NCBI RefSeq assembly: GCF_029626175.1
Contig: NZ_JARUBM010000002.1
Coordinates: 2,931,001-2,995,000 of the forward strand
DNA from: Micromonospora sp. WMMD1082
GTDB lineage: Bacteria; Actinomycetota; Actinomycetes; Mycobacteriales; Micromonosporaceae
DNA length: 64,000 nt
Direction of reading: 5' to 3'
The notes beneath the pieces are model-generated. The model saw only the letters and a list, made by a program, of their open reading frames with translations. It did not search any database and was not told the DNA's origin. Positions 46,662 to 55,680 of the stretch are shown piece by piece (within the stretch, counting starts at the first letter, position 1; each line of letters starts with the position of its first letter). The position numbers and the translations under genes are program-made.

Positions 46662-49600
46662 ATGTCCAGATTCCGCACCCGGTTGACCGCCGTACTCGCC
46701 ACGGTCGGCCTCGCCCTCACCGCGGCGCCCGCGCCGCCGGCCGGCGCGGCCGGCGGCCCCAACCTCGCCGCCGGTCGTACCGCCACCGCCAGCAGCGTCA
46801 ACGGCCCGTACGCCGCGGCCAACGTCACCGACGGCAACGCCGGCAGCTACTGGGAGAGCAGCGGCGCCCTCCCGCAGTGGGTCCAGGTCGACCTGGGCTC
46901 GGGCCAGTCCATCGACCAGGTCAGGCTGAGGCTGCCGGCGGGCTGGGAGGCCCGCACCCAGACGCTGTCGGTGCAGGGCAGCACCAACGGGTCGAGCTTC
47001 AGCACCATCGTCGCCTCGGCCGGCCGCGCCTTCGCCCCGGGCGGCGGCAACACCGTCACCCTCGACTTCCCGGCCACCACCACCCGCTACGTCCGGATCG
47101 CCATCACCGCGAACACCGGCTGGCCGGCCGCCCAACTCGCCGAACTGGAGGTGTACGGCGCGACCGGCTCGTCGTCGACCAACCTGGCGGCGGGCCGGAG
47201 CATGTCCAGCAGCGGCCACTCCGACGTCTACGTCGCCGCGAACGCCAATGACGGCAACCAGGGCAGCTACTGGGAGAGCACCAACAACGCCTTCCCGCAG
47301 TGGATCCAGGTGGACCTCGGCGCCACGGTCACCGTCGACCGGCTGGTGCTCAAGCTGCCCGGCGGCTGGGGTGCGCGAACCCAGACGCTGACCGTGCAGG
47401 GCAGCACCAACGGGTCGAGCTTCAGCACCCTGGTCGCCTCCGCCGGGTACGCCTTCACCCCGGCGGCCAACAACACGGTGACCGTCACCGTCGGCGCGAC
47501 GTCGACCCGCCACATCCGGCTGCTGATCACCGCGAACACCGCCTGGCCCGCCGGCCAACTGTCCGAACTGGAGGTGTACGGCCCGGCCACCGGCGACACC
47601 CAGCCGCCCACCGCCCCGACGAACCTGGCGTTCACCGAGCCGGGAAGCGGACAGATCCGGCTGACCTGGTCCGCGTCGACGGACAACGTCGGAGTGACCG
47701 GCTACGACGTGTACGCCAACGGGTCACTGCGAGCCAGTGTTTCCGGTGCGACGTTGACGTACACCGACACCCAGCCGGCGAGCGCCACCGTGTCGTACCA
47801 CGTGCGGGCGAAGGACGCGGCCGGCAACGTCTCCGCGAACAGCAACACGGTGACCCGGGCGGGCAGCACGCCGGGCGGCACCAACCTCGCCGCCGGCAAG
47901 CCGGCCACCGCCTCCTCGACCGTGCACGTCTTCGCCGCGGCCAACGCCGTCGACAACGACGTCACCACCTACTGGGAGGGCGCGCCGGGTGCGTACCCGA
48001 GCACGCTGACCGTCGCGCTCGGCGCCAACGCGAGCATCAGCGCGATCGTGGTCAAGCTGAACCCGGATCCGGCCTGGGGCCCGCGTACGCAGACCTTCTC
48101 GGTCCTCGGGCGGGAGCAGTCGGCCTCCGGCTTCAGCACGCTGGTCGGCTCGGCGAACCACTCGTTCAGCCCGGCCGGCAGCAACACGGTGACCATCCCG
48201 GTGTCGGCGACCGCCGCCGACGTCCGGCTCCAGTTCACCGCCAACACCGGGTCGTCCAACGGGCAGGTCGCCGAACTCCAGGTGATCGGCACCCCGGCGC
48301 CGAACCCGGACCTCACCGTCACCAACCTGACCTTCGCGCCGGCCGCGCCGGTGGAGACCGACCAGATCACGCTCACCGCCACCGTGCGTAATGCTGGCAC
48401 GCTGGCCTCCGGCGCGACCACCGTCGACTTCGCCCTGGACGGGACGAAGGTGGGCCAGGCGAACGTCGGCGCCCTGGCGGCCGGCGCGTCGACCACCGTG
48501 TCGACCACCATCGCCGCCCGGGACGCCGGCAGCTACCAGCTCAGCGCCACGGTCGACCCGGCGAACACCGTCATCGAGCAGGACGAGTCGAACAACGGCC
48601 GGACCGCGGCGAGCGCCCTGGTGGTCAGCCCGGTGGCCAGCTCGGACCTGGTCGCCTCGGCGGTCACCTGGTCACCCGGCACGCCGAGCGCGGGCGCCAC
48701 GGTCACCTTCTCGGTGACCCTACGCAACCAGGGCACCATCGCCTCGGCGGGTGGCGCGCACGGCATCACCCTCACCGTGCTCAACGACGCCGGCACGGTG
48801 GTACGGACCCTCACCGGCTCGTACACCGGCACCATCGGCGCCGGTGCCATGGCCGGCCCGGTCAACCTGGGCACCTGGACGGCGGCCAACGGCCGGTACA
48901 CCGTCCGGGTGGTGATCGCCGCCGACGCCAACGAGTTGCCGGTGAAGCGGGCCAACAACACCAGCGAGCGGCCGCTGTTCGTGGGACGTGGCGCCAACCT
49001 GCCGTACGACATGTACGAGGCCGAGGAGGGCACGGTCGGCGGCGGGGCGCAGGTGGTCGGGCCGAACCGGACCATCGGCGACCTGGCCGGCGAGGCGTCC
49101 GGCCGCCGGGCGGTGACCCTCAACACCACCGGCGCGTACGTCGAGTGGACCACCAAGGCGGCGGCCAACGCCCTGGTCACCCGCTTCTCCATCCCGGACG
49201 CCCCGAACGGCGGTGGGATCAACTCGACGCTGAACATCTACGTCAACGGCGTGCTGCACAAGCCGATCAGCCTCACCTCGAAGCACATCTGGCTGTACGG
49301 CCCCGAGGCCAGCCCGAGTGACTCGCCGAGCGCCGGACCGCCCCGGCACATCTACGACGAGGCGAACGTGCTACTCAACTCCACCATCCCGGCGGGCAGC
49401 CGGATCCGGTTGCAGAAGGACCCGGCGAACTCCACCACGTACGCCATCGACTTCATCAACCTGGAGCAGGTGACTCCCCAGGAGAACCCGGACCCGGCGC
49501 GCTACCGGGTGCCCAACGGGTTCAGCCACGCCGACGTGCAGAGCGCGTTGGACGCGGTCCGGATGGACACCACCGGCAACCTGGTCGGCGTCTACCTACC

Positions 49601-50672
49601 CGCCGGCACCTACGAGACCGCCCAGAAGTTCCAGGTGTACGGCAAGGCGGTGAAGGTGGTCGGTGCCGGCATGTGGTTCACCCGGTTCCAGACTCCGGCG
49701 TCGCAGCAGAACACCGACGCCGGTTTCCGGGTGGAGCCCAGCGCCAGCGGGTCGTCCTTCGAACACCTCGCCTTCTTCGGCAACTACACCGTCCGCCAGG
49801 ACGGACCGGGCAAGGTCTGGGGTGAGCTGAAGGACGTCGACAACCTGACCCTGGACAACGTCTGGGTCGAGCACACGGTCTGCGCGTACTGGGGCGTCAG
49901 TGTCAGCGGCCTGAAGATCACCAACAGTCGGTTCCGGAACACCTTCGCCGACGCGGTGAACCTGACCAACGGCAGCACCAACAACCTGATCAGCAACTCG
50001 GAGGGCCGCTCCAACGGCGACGACGCGTTCGCGCTCTTCTCCGCCACCGACCAGGGCGCGTCGACCGGCAACCACGGCAACGTGTTCGAGAACCTGACCG
50101 CCACGCTGACCTGGCGGGCGGCCGGAGTCGCGGTGTACGGCGGCCACGACAACGTGTTCCGCAACCTCTACATCGCGGACACGCTGACCTACTCCGGCAT
50201 CACGATCAGCTCGCTGGACTTCGGCTACCCGTTCATCGGGTTCGGGGCCAGCCCGCCGACCCGGTTCGAGAACATCTCGCTGATCCGGACCGGCGGTCAC
50301 TTCTGGGGCGCGCAGACCTTCCCGGCGATCTGGGTGTTCTCCGCGTCGAAGGAGTTCCGCGGCATCCGCGTCAGCGACGTGGACATCGTGGACCCGACCT
50401 ACTCGGGCATCATGTTCCAGACCAAGTACACCGGCAGCCAACCGGAGAACCCGATCACCGACACGGTCTTCACCAACGTGTCGATCTCCGGCGCGCAGCG
50501 CAGCGGTGACGCCTTCGACGCCAAGTCGGGCTTCGGCATCTGGGCCAACGAGATGCCCGAGCCAGGCCAGGGCCCCCCGGTCGGCTCCGTCACCTTCAAC
50601 AACCTGCGCCTGACCAACAACCACCAGGACATCCGCAACACCACCTCCACCTTCACCATCACCCGCAACTAA
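46662..50672 (+). CDS. Giant secreted beta-helix glucanase (GH87-like), multi-domain
   Basis: 1336 residues. Signal peptide 1-30; discoidin domains about 32-166 and 170-306; fibronectin type III about 310-400; third discoidin about 407-545; two CARDB domains about 548-650 and 655-775; CBM35/6-like sandwich about 783-943; C-terminal beta-helix about 950-1336. The helix carries NTFADAVNLTNGSTNN and SNGDDAFALFS, the same rungs as in the preceding enzyme, so a GH87-like catalytic unit is likely, though with Leu-Phe for Met-Trp after the Asp pair. The order is reversed compared with the neighbour: binding domains first. Probably acts on the same or a related wall glucan. Confidence 0.78.
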   Translation: MSRFRTRLTAVLATVGLALTAAPAPPAGAAGGPNLAAGRTATASSVNGPYAAANVTDGNAGSYWESSGALPQWVQVDLGSGQSIDQVRLRLPAGWEARTQTLSVQGSTNGSSFSTIVASAGRAFAPGGGNTVTLDFPATTTRYVRIAITANTGWPAAQLAELEVYGATGSSSTNLAAGRSMSSSGHSDVYVAANANDGNQGSYWESTNNAFPQWIQVDLGATVTVDRLVLKLPGGWGARTQTLTVQGSTNGSSFSTLVASAGYAFTPAANNTVTVTVGATSTRHIRLLITANTAWPAGQLSELEVYGPATGDTQPPTAPTNLAFTEPGSGQIRLTWSASTDNVGVTGYDVYANGSLRASVSGATLTYTDTQPASATVSYHVRAKDAAGNVSANSNTVTRAGSTPGGTNLAAGKPATASSTVHVFAAANAVDNDVTTYWEGAPGAYPSTLTVALGANASISAIVVKLNPDPAWGPRTQTFSVLGREQSASGFSTLVGSANHSFSPAGSNTVTIPVSATAADVRLQFTANTGSSNGQVAELQVIGTPAPNPDLTVTNLTFAPAAPVETDQITLTATVRNAGTLASGATTVDFALDGTKVGQANVGALAAGASTTVSTTIAARDAGSYQLSATVDPANTVIEQDESNNGRTAASALVVSPVASSDLVASAVTWSPGTPSAGATVTFSVTLRNQGTIASAGGAHGITLTVLNDAGTVVRTLTGSYTGTIGAGAMAGPVNLGTWTAANGRYTVRVVIAADANELPVKRANNTSERPLFVGRGANLPYDMYEAEEGTVGGGAQVVGPNRTIGDLAGEASGRRAVTLNTTGAYVEWTTKAAANALVTRFSIPDAPNGGGINSTLNIYVNGVLHKPISLTSKHIWLYGPEASPSDSPSAGPPRHIYDEANVLLNSTIPAGSRIRLQKDPANSTTYAIDFINLEQVTPQENPDPARYRVPNGFSHADVQSALDAVRMDTTGNLVGVYLPAGTYETAQKFQVYGKAVKVVGAGMWFTRFQTPASQQNTDAGFRVEPSASGSSFEHLAFFGNYTVRQDGPGKVWGELKDVDNLTLDNVWVEHTVCAYWGVSVSGLKITNSRFRNTFADAVNLTNGSTNNLISNSEGRSNGDDAFALFSATDQGASTGNHGNVFENLTATLTWRAAGVAVYGGHDNVFRNLYIADTLTYSGITISSLDFGYPFIGFGASPPTRFENISLIRTGGHFWGAQTFPAIWVFSASKEFRGIRVSDVDIVDPTYSGIMFQTKYTGSQPENPITDTVFTNVSISGAQRSGDAFDAKSGFGIWANEMPEPGQGPPVGSVTFNNLRLTNNHQDIRNTTSTFTITRN

Positions 50673-50700
50673 CCCCACCCCACCCTCACCCACCCCTTAG

Positions 50701-50718
50701 CCCGCGACGCATCGCGGG
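50701..50718. terminator. Hairpin between convergent genes
   Basis: CCCGCGA (50701-50707), CGCA, TCGCGGG (50712-50718), between the second glucanase and the convergent hydratase gene. Confidence 0.7.
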
Positions 50719-50730
50719 TGGGGGTGGGGT

Positions 50731-51495
50731 TCAGGGGGTGGGGTGGCCGTGGCGGCCGGCGCCGGCGGTGAAGAGGGCGGCGCCGGTCGCGGCGTCGGCG
50801 GCCAGGGAGTGCATGCCGTATGCCAGCTCGGTGGCCAGGGCCTCCGGTTCGGGGTGGGTGGCGGTGGCCAGCACCGAGGCGCGGTCGTTGCGCAGGCAGG
50901 TCTGCGGGTGGCGGGCGATCTCGGCGGCCAGCCGCTCGGCCGCCGCCCGGGACTCACCCGGGCCGACGAGCCGGTTCACCAACCCCATCACGTACGCCTC
51001 ATCGGCGGGCACCGCACGCCCGGTGAGGATGAGGTCCATGGCCCGGCTCTCGCCGATCAGCCGGGGCAGCCGCACCGTCCCGCCGTCGATCAACGGCACT
51101 CCCCACCGCCGGCAGAAGACCCCGAGCACCGCGTCGGCCTCGGCGACCCGTAGGTCGCACCAGAGCGCCAGCTCCAGCCCACCGGCCACCGCGTACCCGG
51201 AGATCGCGGCGATCACCGGCTTGCCGAGCACCATCCGCGTCGGACCCATCGGGCCGTCGCCATCCGGCTCGACCCGGTTGCCGCTGGGCGTACCGATCGC
51301 CTTGAGGTCGGCGCCCGCGCAGAACGTGCCGCCGGCTCCCCAGAGCACCGCGACCGCCGCGTCCGGGTCGGCGTCGAAGGCCCGGAACGCGTCGGCCAGC
51401 GCCCGCGCGGTCGGCCCGTCGACCGCGTTGCGCACCGCCGGCCGGTCCAGGATCACCGTGGTCACCGGCCCGTCGCGCTCCACCCGTACCGCCAT
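50731..51495 (-). CDS. Enoyl-CoA hydratase/isomerase family protein
   Basis: 254 residues, crotonase fold: RPAVRNAVDG, FCAGADLKAIG (oxyanion hole), GYAVAGGLELALWCDLRV. The position of the usual catalytic Glu falls at FCRRWGVPLIDGG, so the chemistry may differ from hydration. ATG 51495. Monocistronic; no pathway neighbours. Confidence 0.88.
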   Translation of the reverse strand: MAVRVERDGPVTTVILDRPAVRNAVDGPTARALADAFRAFDADPDAAVAVLWGAGGTFCAGADLKAIGTPSGNRVEPDGDGPMGPTRMVLGKPVIAAISGYAVAGGLELALWCDLRVAEADAVLGVFCRRWGVPLIDGGTVRLPRLIGESRAMDLILTGRAVPADEAYVMGLVNRLVGPGESRAAAERLAAEIARHPQTCLRNDRASVLATATHPEPEALATELAYGMHSLAADAATGAALFTAGAGRHGHPTP

Positions 51496-51581
51496 CTTGT
51501 CAGCATGCCCTGCCGGGGCCTGGCTGGCTATTCGTCCTCGACGACCGGTTTGCGACGGCGTACGGCGGGAAGTCGCTACTC

Positions 51582-52433
51582 GTGCGAGCGTTGTTGACGA
51601 AGATCGAGCAAGCCTCCGGCCTGGACCGGTTCGGTGACCGGGTGCAGCAGGTTGTCCAGGGAACCCTTCGTGGGCAACGGGTCCGGGACCTGCTGCACGG
51701 GGTCTGGCTGGGCCATCCGCTGCACCCGGCGATGGTGCAGGTGCCGGTCGGCGCCTGGATGAGCGCGGCCGTGCTGGACCTGATGCCCGGCCAGCGGCGG
51801 GCAGCCACCACACTGACCGCGGTCGGCACGCTCAGCGCCGTGCCGGCGGCGGTGGCCGGGCTCAACGACTGGGCGGCGCTCGCCCGCGACCAGCGCCGCG
51901 TCGGCCTGGTGCACGCCGCGTCCAACACCGTCGGGCTGGCGCTGTACGGCGGTTCGCTGGCCGCGCGGCTCTCCGGTCGGCATGGGCTCGGCCGCGCCCT
52001 GGGCTGGCTCGGGCTCGGTGCCGTCGGCGCCGGGGCGTATCTCGGCGGGCACCTGGCGTACAAACAGGGTGCCCAGGTGAACGTGAGCGTCTCCGACCTG
52101 CATCTGATCAGCGACGGCTGGCACTCGCTCGCCGAGATGGCCGCCCTTCCGCAGCGGGAACTGGTCACCCGCCAGGTGGACGACGTATCGCTGGTCCTCT
52201 ACCGGCACGGCGACGACGTGACCGTCATGCTTGAGCGCTGCCCGCACCAGAGCGGCCCCCTCGGCGAGGGCGAGGTACGCGAGATCGACGGGCACGCGTG
52301 CGTGGTGTGCCCGTGGCACGGCAGCACGTTCCGCCTCAACGGTGGCGAGGTCGTGCACGGGCCGTCCTCGAACGACCAGCAGATCCTGCCGACCCGAGTG
52401 GTGAACGGCGTGCTGGAGGCCAGGCTGCCCTGA
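51582..52433 (+). CDS. Rieske 2Fe-2S protein with DUF2231 membrane domain
   Basis: 283 residues. The N-terminal DUF2231 region starts at GVWLGHPLHPAMVQVPVGAW and holds four hydrophobic helices (to about 165). The C-terminal Rieske domain (about 185-283) has CPHQSG and CPWHGS, giving the two Cys and two His ligands. Probably a membrane-bound electron carrier. Start GTG 51582 is not strongly supported by a ribosome site. Divergent from the hydratase gene. Confidence 0.88.
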   Translation: MRALLTKIEQASGLDRFGDRVQQVVQGTLRGQRVRDLLHGVWLGHPLHPAMVQVPVGAWMSAAVLDLMPGQRRAATTLTAVGTLSAVPAAVAGLNDWAALARDQRRVGLVHAASNTVGLALYGGSLAARLSGRHGLGRALGWLGLGAVGAGAYLGGHLAYKQGAQVNVSVSDLHLISDGWHSLAEMAALPQRELVTRQVDDVSLVLYRHGDDVTVMLERCPHQSGPLGEGEVREIDGHACVVCPWHGSTFRLNGGEVVHGPSSNDQQILPTRVVNGVLEARLP

Positions 52434-52928
52434 CCCCGGTGCGGGCCGCGCGCGACGGGCCCGGTAGGGCCGGGCGGTCGGGCGAGGGTTACTCTCCTCG
52501 CGCCCTGTCGAGCTGAACCGTCTGTGCTCTCACCCTCGCCCGTCCGTGACGCGATTCACCTGTGCTATCAGCTCGACAGGCGCGGCGGCCCACACCGGGA
52601 TCCGTCGGCGTGAACCGCGGGGCGGGCCTGGCTGGTGGTCAGCTGTGCTGTCAGCTCGACCCGGACGCGGCCTATGCAGGAAGCCCTTCGGCCCGAACCG
52701 GCGCGGGACGGGCCTCTGGCTGGTGGTCAGCGTGCTGTCAGCGCGACACGGGCACGGCCTACGCAGGGAGCCATTCGGCGTGAACCGCGCGGGGGCTGGC
52801 CTGGCTGGTGGTCACCCTGGTTGCCCGGCGCTGGTGCACCGCGTCCGGCTTGGCGGGCCGTCCGATCGCGCGGCGAACCGCACGGGGGAGGTTCGACGGG
52901 CGCAGTTGCCGGCCACGGCGGTCTGCCG
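52434..52928. other. 495-bp gap carrying degenerate tandem repeats
   Basis: No gene with credible start and codon bias. It holds the tandem repeats at 52561-52814 and an inverted repeat CCTGTCGAGCTGA (52504-52516) / TCAGCTCGACAGG (52568-52580) that overlaps the first copy. The last 110 bp show nothing recognisable. Confidence 0.6.
52561..52814. repeat. Three imperfect tandem repeats of 83-87 bp
   Basis: Copies at about 52561-52643, 52644-52730 and 52731-52814. Each begins with a TGTGCTGTCAGCTCGAC-like block, then a variable middle around CGGCCTACGCAGG, then GGCGTGAACCGCG and GGCCTGGCTGGTGGTCA. Copies differ at many positions including small indels that break any common frame, so a coding repeat is unlikely. 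No known repeat family recognised. Confidence 0.75.
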
Positions 52929-54299
52929 TCAGTCCTTGCGGTGACGGCCCACCGGCAGTTCGCGAGGAGGGCTGGCCGGTGGGCGCCGCGCGGCAGCGCG
53001 GTCCAGCGCGGGCCGACCGGCGCGGGCCACCGCTGGCCTGCGGCGCAGGCCCAGCACCGCGCCGATCTGCGCGCCGACGATGCTGGCCACGGCCAGCACG
53101 GCGGAGACGGCGAGCGGGCGGTTCACCCGGTCCGGTTCGCCGGCTCGGGCCGCGCCCACCGTCACCACCGGCGAGTGTTCCGCCGAGGTATCGCCGCGTG
53201 CCGGTGGCTGCGCCCCCTCCGGGGTGGTCCCGGTCGGTGCGGGGGTCGCCACACCGGGCTGCTCCACGGTGCCGCCGGGCTGCCCCGCCGCGCCGCCGGG
53301 CTGCTGCACCGCGCCGCCCGGCTGCTCCACGGTGCCGCCCGGCTGCTCCACGGCGCTGCCGGGCTGATCGACCCTGCTTCCGGGCTGATCGACCGCGCCG
53401 CCCGGCGTCGGGGGCGTCGGGCGCTCGCGCTCGGCCCGATCGGGTGTGGCCGGTCCGGGTGTGGGGCGGGCCTTCGGGGCGACCAGGCGACCGGTGGCGT
53501 GTGACCGGGAGCCCTGGTCCCGCGCCTCGGCCGGAAGCTTGATCAGCTGGCCGGGGCGGATCAGGTCTGGATCGCGCAGTTCGTTGAGCGCGGCCAGCCT
53601 GCGGTAGTCGTCGAAGTCGTCGAGGTACCGGTCGGCGACCCCGCCCAGGTAGTCGCCCCTGGCGACCCGGTAGACCGGTGTGTCGGCGGCGCCGTCCCGA
53701 TCCGCCCGCGCGGCTGCCGCAGGACCGGCCGCCGTCGCTGGTCCGGTCGCCGCCGACACCGACCGTGCCGTGGGCACCGACATCGTGGTCGCCGTTGCCG
53801 GTCCGGTCGCCGCATGCGCCGACATCGCGGGTGCCGTCGCCGGGGCGAGGGCCGCCGTGGCCGCCGGTCCTGTCGCGTACGCCGGGGCGGTGTGGGCCGT
53901 GGTGGCGGCGGTGGCGGCGGGGCTGGCGGCGAGGATGAGCGCGACGGACCCGACCAGCGCGGCGGCGGCCCGTTGCTGGCGGCCCAGGCCCGGCAGTCGG
54001 GGCGCCGGCCGGTCCAGCGCCTGCGCGCCCAGCTCCACCAGCACGGAGAGGGCGAACGTGGCCCAGCCGAACCAGCCGGCTATCGCCAGCGCCCGCAGGA
54101 AGAGCTGCCCGTCGTCGCGGCTGGTCAGCGTGGCGCCGACCTCCGCGAGCGTGGGTAGGTGGTCGGGGAGCGGGTTGCCGGCGAAGGCCAGCAGCGCGAT
54201 CGGCCCGCCGACCAGCAGGCCGACCAGCGCGACCAGCGCACCGAACCCGGTCAGCAGGTGACCGACCCGCCGTACGGCGGTACCACCCGATGCGGCCAT
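52929..54299 (-). CDS. LysM-domain membrane protein of the Tad locus
   Basis: 456 residues. Three N-terminal hydrophobic helices (about 14-40, 66-90, 108-130), an Ala/Thr-rich stretch, a LysM domain (about 206-255, VYRVARGDYLGGVADRYL...LIRPGQLIKLP), a disordered region with about eight VEQPGG-type hexapeptide repeats (about 300-355), and a last helix (about 400-422) with an Arg-rich tail. LysM suggests peptidoglycan contact. Last gene of the leftward pilus cluster; may anchor the machine to the wall. Confidence 0.82.
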   Translation of the reverse strand: MAASGGTAVRRVGHLLTGFGALVALVGLLVGGPIALLAFAGNPLPDHLPTLAEVGATLTSRDDGQLFLRALAIAGWFGWATFALSVLVELGAQALDRPAPRLPGLGRQQRAAAALVGSVALILAASPAATAATTAHTAPAYATGPAATAALAPATAPAMSAHAATGPATATTMSVPTARSVSAATGPATAAGPAAAARADRDGAADTPVYRVARGDYLGGVADRYLDDFDDYRRLAALNELRDPDLIRPGQLIKLPAEARDQGSRSHATGRLVAPKARPTPGPATPDRAERERPTPPTPGGAVDQPGSRVDQPGSAVEQPGGTVEQPGGAVQQPGGAAGQPGGTVEQPGVATPAPTGTTPEGAQPPARGDTSAEHSPVVTVGAARAGEPDRVNRPLAVSAVLAVASIVGAQIGAVLGLRRRPAVARAGRPALDRAAARRPPASPPRELPVGRHRKD

Positions 54300-54314
54300 G
54301 GCAACCTTCCTTCC

Positions 54315-54740
54315 CTAGGTGACTCCGGTGAGCGCCCGCGCGGTCGCCTCGCCGGAGACGGTGACGGTGTTGGAGAAGTTGAAGAGGCCGAGCATGGCCC
54401 GGTCGTAGGTGACCCACACGCGTACCCGGATCAGGGTTTCGCCGTCGACCACCGGAAAGCTCACCTCGTGGTCGCTGGCCCCGGCGGCGGCGAGGTAGTC
54501 CCGGACGGCACGGCGGGCCTGGAGCTGGTCGATCCGCTTGGGCCCGCCCTCGATCGCGGTGGCGAGGTCGATGGCCTGGCCGCCCGCGCGAGCCGCCTCG
54601 GCCGCCAGGTTCTCGGCGCGTTGCAGCGTACGGAGCTGGCCCGCGCCGTCGAACGTCATGCCGATGATGGCGAGGACCCCGACGAGGGCGATGGCGAGGA
54701 AGATGCTCACCCGCCCGGCGTCGCCACGGCCCGCCGTCAT
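54315..54740 (-). CDS. TadE/TadG-like pseudopilin
   Basis: 141 residues: short basic N-terminus, GDAGRVSIFLAIALVGVLAIIGMTFDG hydrophobic segment as in TadG-type proteins, then an extracellular domain. The start overlaps the stop of the preceding TadE-like gene (ATGA). Proposed minor pilin or pseudopilin of the Tad system. Confidence 0.78.
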   Translation of the reverse strand: MTAGRGDAGRVSIFLAIALVGVLAIIGMTFDGAGQLRTLQRAENLAAEAARAGGQAIDLATAIEGGPKRIDQLQARRAVRDYLAAAGASDHEVSFPVVDGETLIRVRVWVTYDRAMLGLFNFSNTVTVSGEATARALTGVT

Positions 54741-55189
54741 CCCCGGCTCCGGTAACGGTCCAGTGGCGAGGTGAACGAGGCGGTGATCCGGTTTCCGCTC
54801 GGCATCGTCAGGGCCGGCAGCCTGATGTCGGAGTAGGAGACGGTGCAGGTGATCTCGACGGTCACCGTGGCGTCCTGCCCGACCTGGCTGCGGAAGGCCG
54901 CATCGAAGGTGGTGGAGTTGCCGCCGACCGAGCCGCGGAAGGTCACCACGGGGGCGCCGGTGCAGGCCACTCCCCGCCAGTCGAGCTGGTCGCGGGCCGC
55001 GTCCCGGGCCTCCCCGCGGGCGGTGGCGGCGTCCCGGGAGATGGACGCGGCCCGGGCGGCGTCGTGCGCGGCGGCCTCCAACGCCTCGCTGGCCACCGCG
55101 GTACGCCCGGCGACCCCGGCCAGCACCATCATCGCCACGAAGGCGGGCGCCAGGACGGCCACCTCGATCGAGACCGAGCCCCGGCTCAT
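54737..55189 (-). CDS. TadE-like pseudopilin
   Basis: 150 residues beginning MSRGSVSIEVAVLAPAFVAMMVLAG. Gly then S-V-S-I-E places Glu at +5 of a prepilin-type site, as in TadE/F. Two cysteines in the outer domain could form a disulfide. I chose the ATG at 55189 because it overlaps the upstream stop; an ATG at 55201 is possible. Confidence 0.82.
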   Translation of the reverse strand: MSRGSVSIEVAVLAPAFVAMMVLAGVAGRTAVASEALEAAAHDAARAASISRDAATARGEARDAARDQLDWRGVACTGAPVVTFRGSVGGNSTTFDAAFRSQVGQDATVTVEITCTVSYSDIRLPALTMPSGNRITASFTSPLDRYRSRG

Positions 55190-55677
55190 GGTGCGGTCCA
55201 TCGTTCCACCGTCCCGTGTGCGGTCTGCCGCACGGAGAAGCTGACGCCCGGCACCACCGACAGGGACCGGCCGGTCACCGTGCACGTCACGCCGACCGGC
55301 TCGCCGGGCGGGTCGGTGGCCGTCGCGACGCAACTCGGCCCCGGGTCGTTCCAGTCGACCAGCCAGTCACCGGCCTGGTGGAGGAAGGTCGTGGCCCGCT
55401 CCGCACCGGCGCCCACCGGAGCCTGGTGGAGCCGCTGGGCGTTGACCCCGATCTGCGCGGCGTTGAGCGCGGTCGAGCGGGCCATGAACACGGCGGCGAC
55501 CTGCACCGAGGCGAACAGCATCAGCAGGATCGCCGGTAGCGCCACCGCCAGCTCGACCGGGTTGCCGCCCCGTTCCCGGTCGTCGGGCGACCGTGCCCGG
55601 CCGTCCGGGGCATGCCGCCGGTGGTGCCGGGCGGCTGCCGCCACCCGGCACACTCCGGTCGACAGGACTCGGTGCAT
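55186..55677 (-). CDS. TadE family protein
   Basis: 163 residues. An Arg/His-rich N-terminal 38 residues precede RGGNPVELAVALPAILLMLFASVQVAAVF, a TadE-type helix with Glu six residues after the Gly-Gly. The outer domain has two cysteines. First of three overlapping pseudopilin genes. Confidence 0.8.
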   Translation of the reverse strand: MHRVLSTGVCRVAAAARHHRRHAPDGRARSPDDRERGGNPVELAVALPAILLMLFASVQVAAVFMARSTALNAAQIGVNAQRLHQAPVGAGAERATTFLHQAGDWLVDWNDPGPSCVATATDPPGEPVGVTCTVTGRSLSVVPGVSFSVRQTAHGTVERWTAP

Positions 55678-55680
55678 GGG

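Noticed and set aside
41724..47558. A 1944-codon open frame on the minus strand across the glucanase locus
   Set aside because: It is the high-GC antisense shadow of the ABC, GH13 and GH87 genes; it lacks any domain, has Gly/Arg/Val/Asp-biased random composition and crosses strong terminators.
43683..50672. Adenylyl cyclase, a label often given to such proteins
   Set aside because: Signal peptides, carbohydrate-binding and discoidin domains and a beta-helix with paired Asp indicate secreted glycan enzymes; no cyclase domain is visible.
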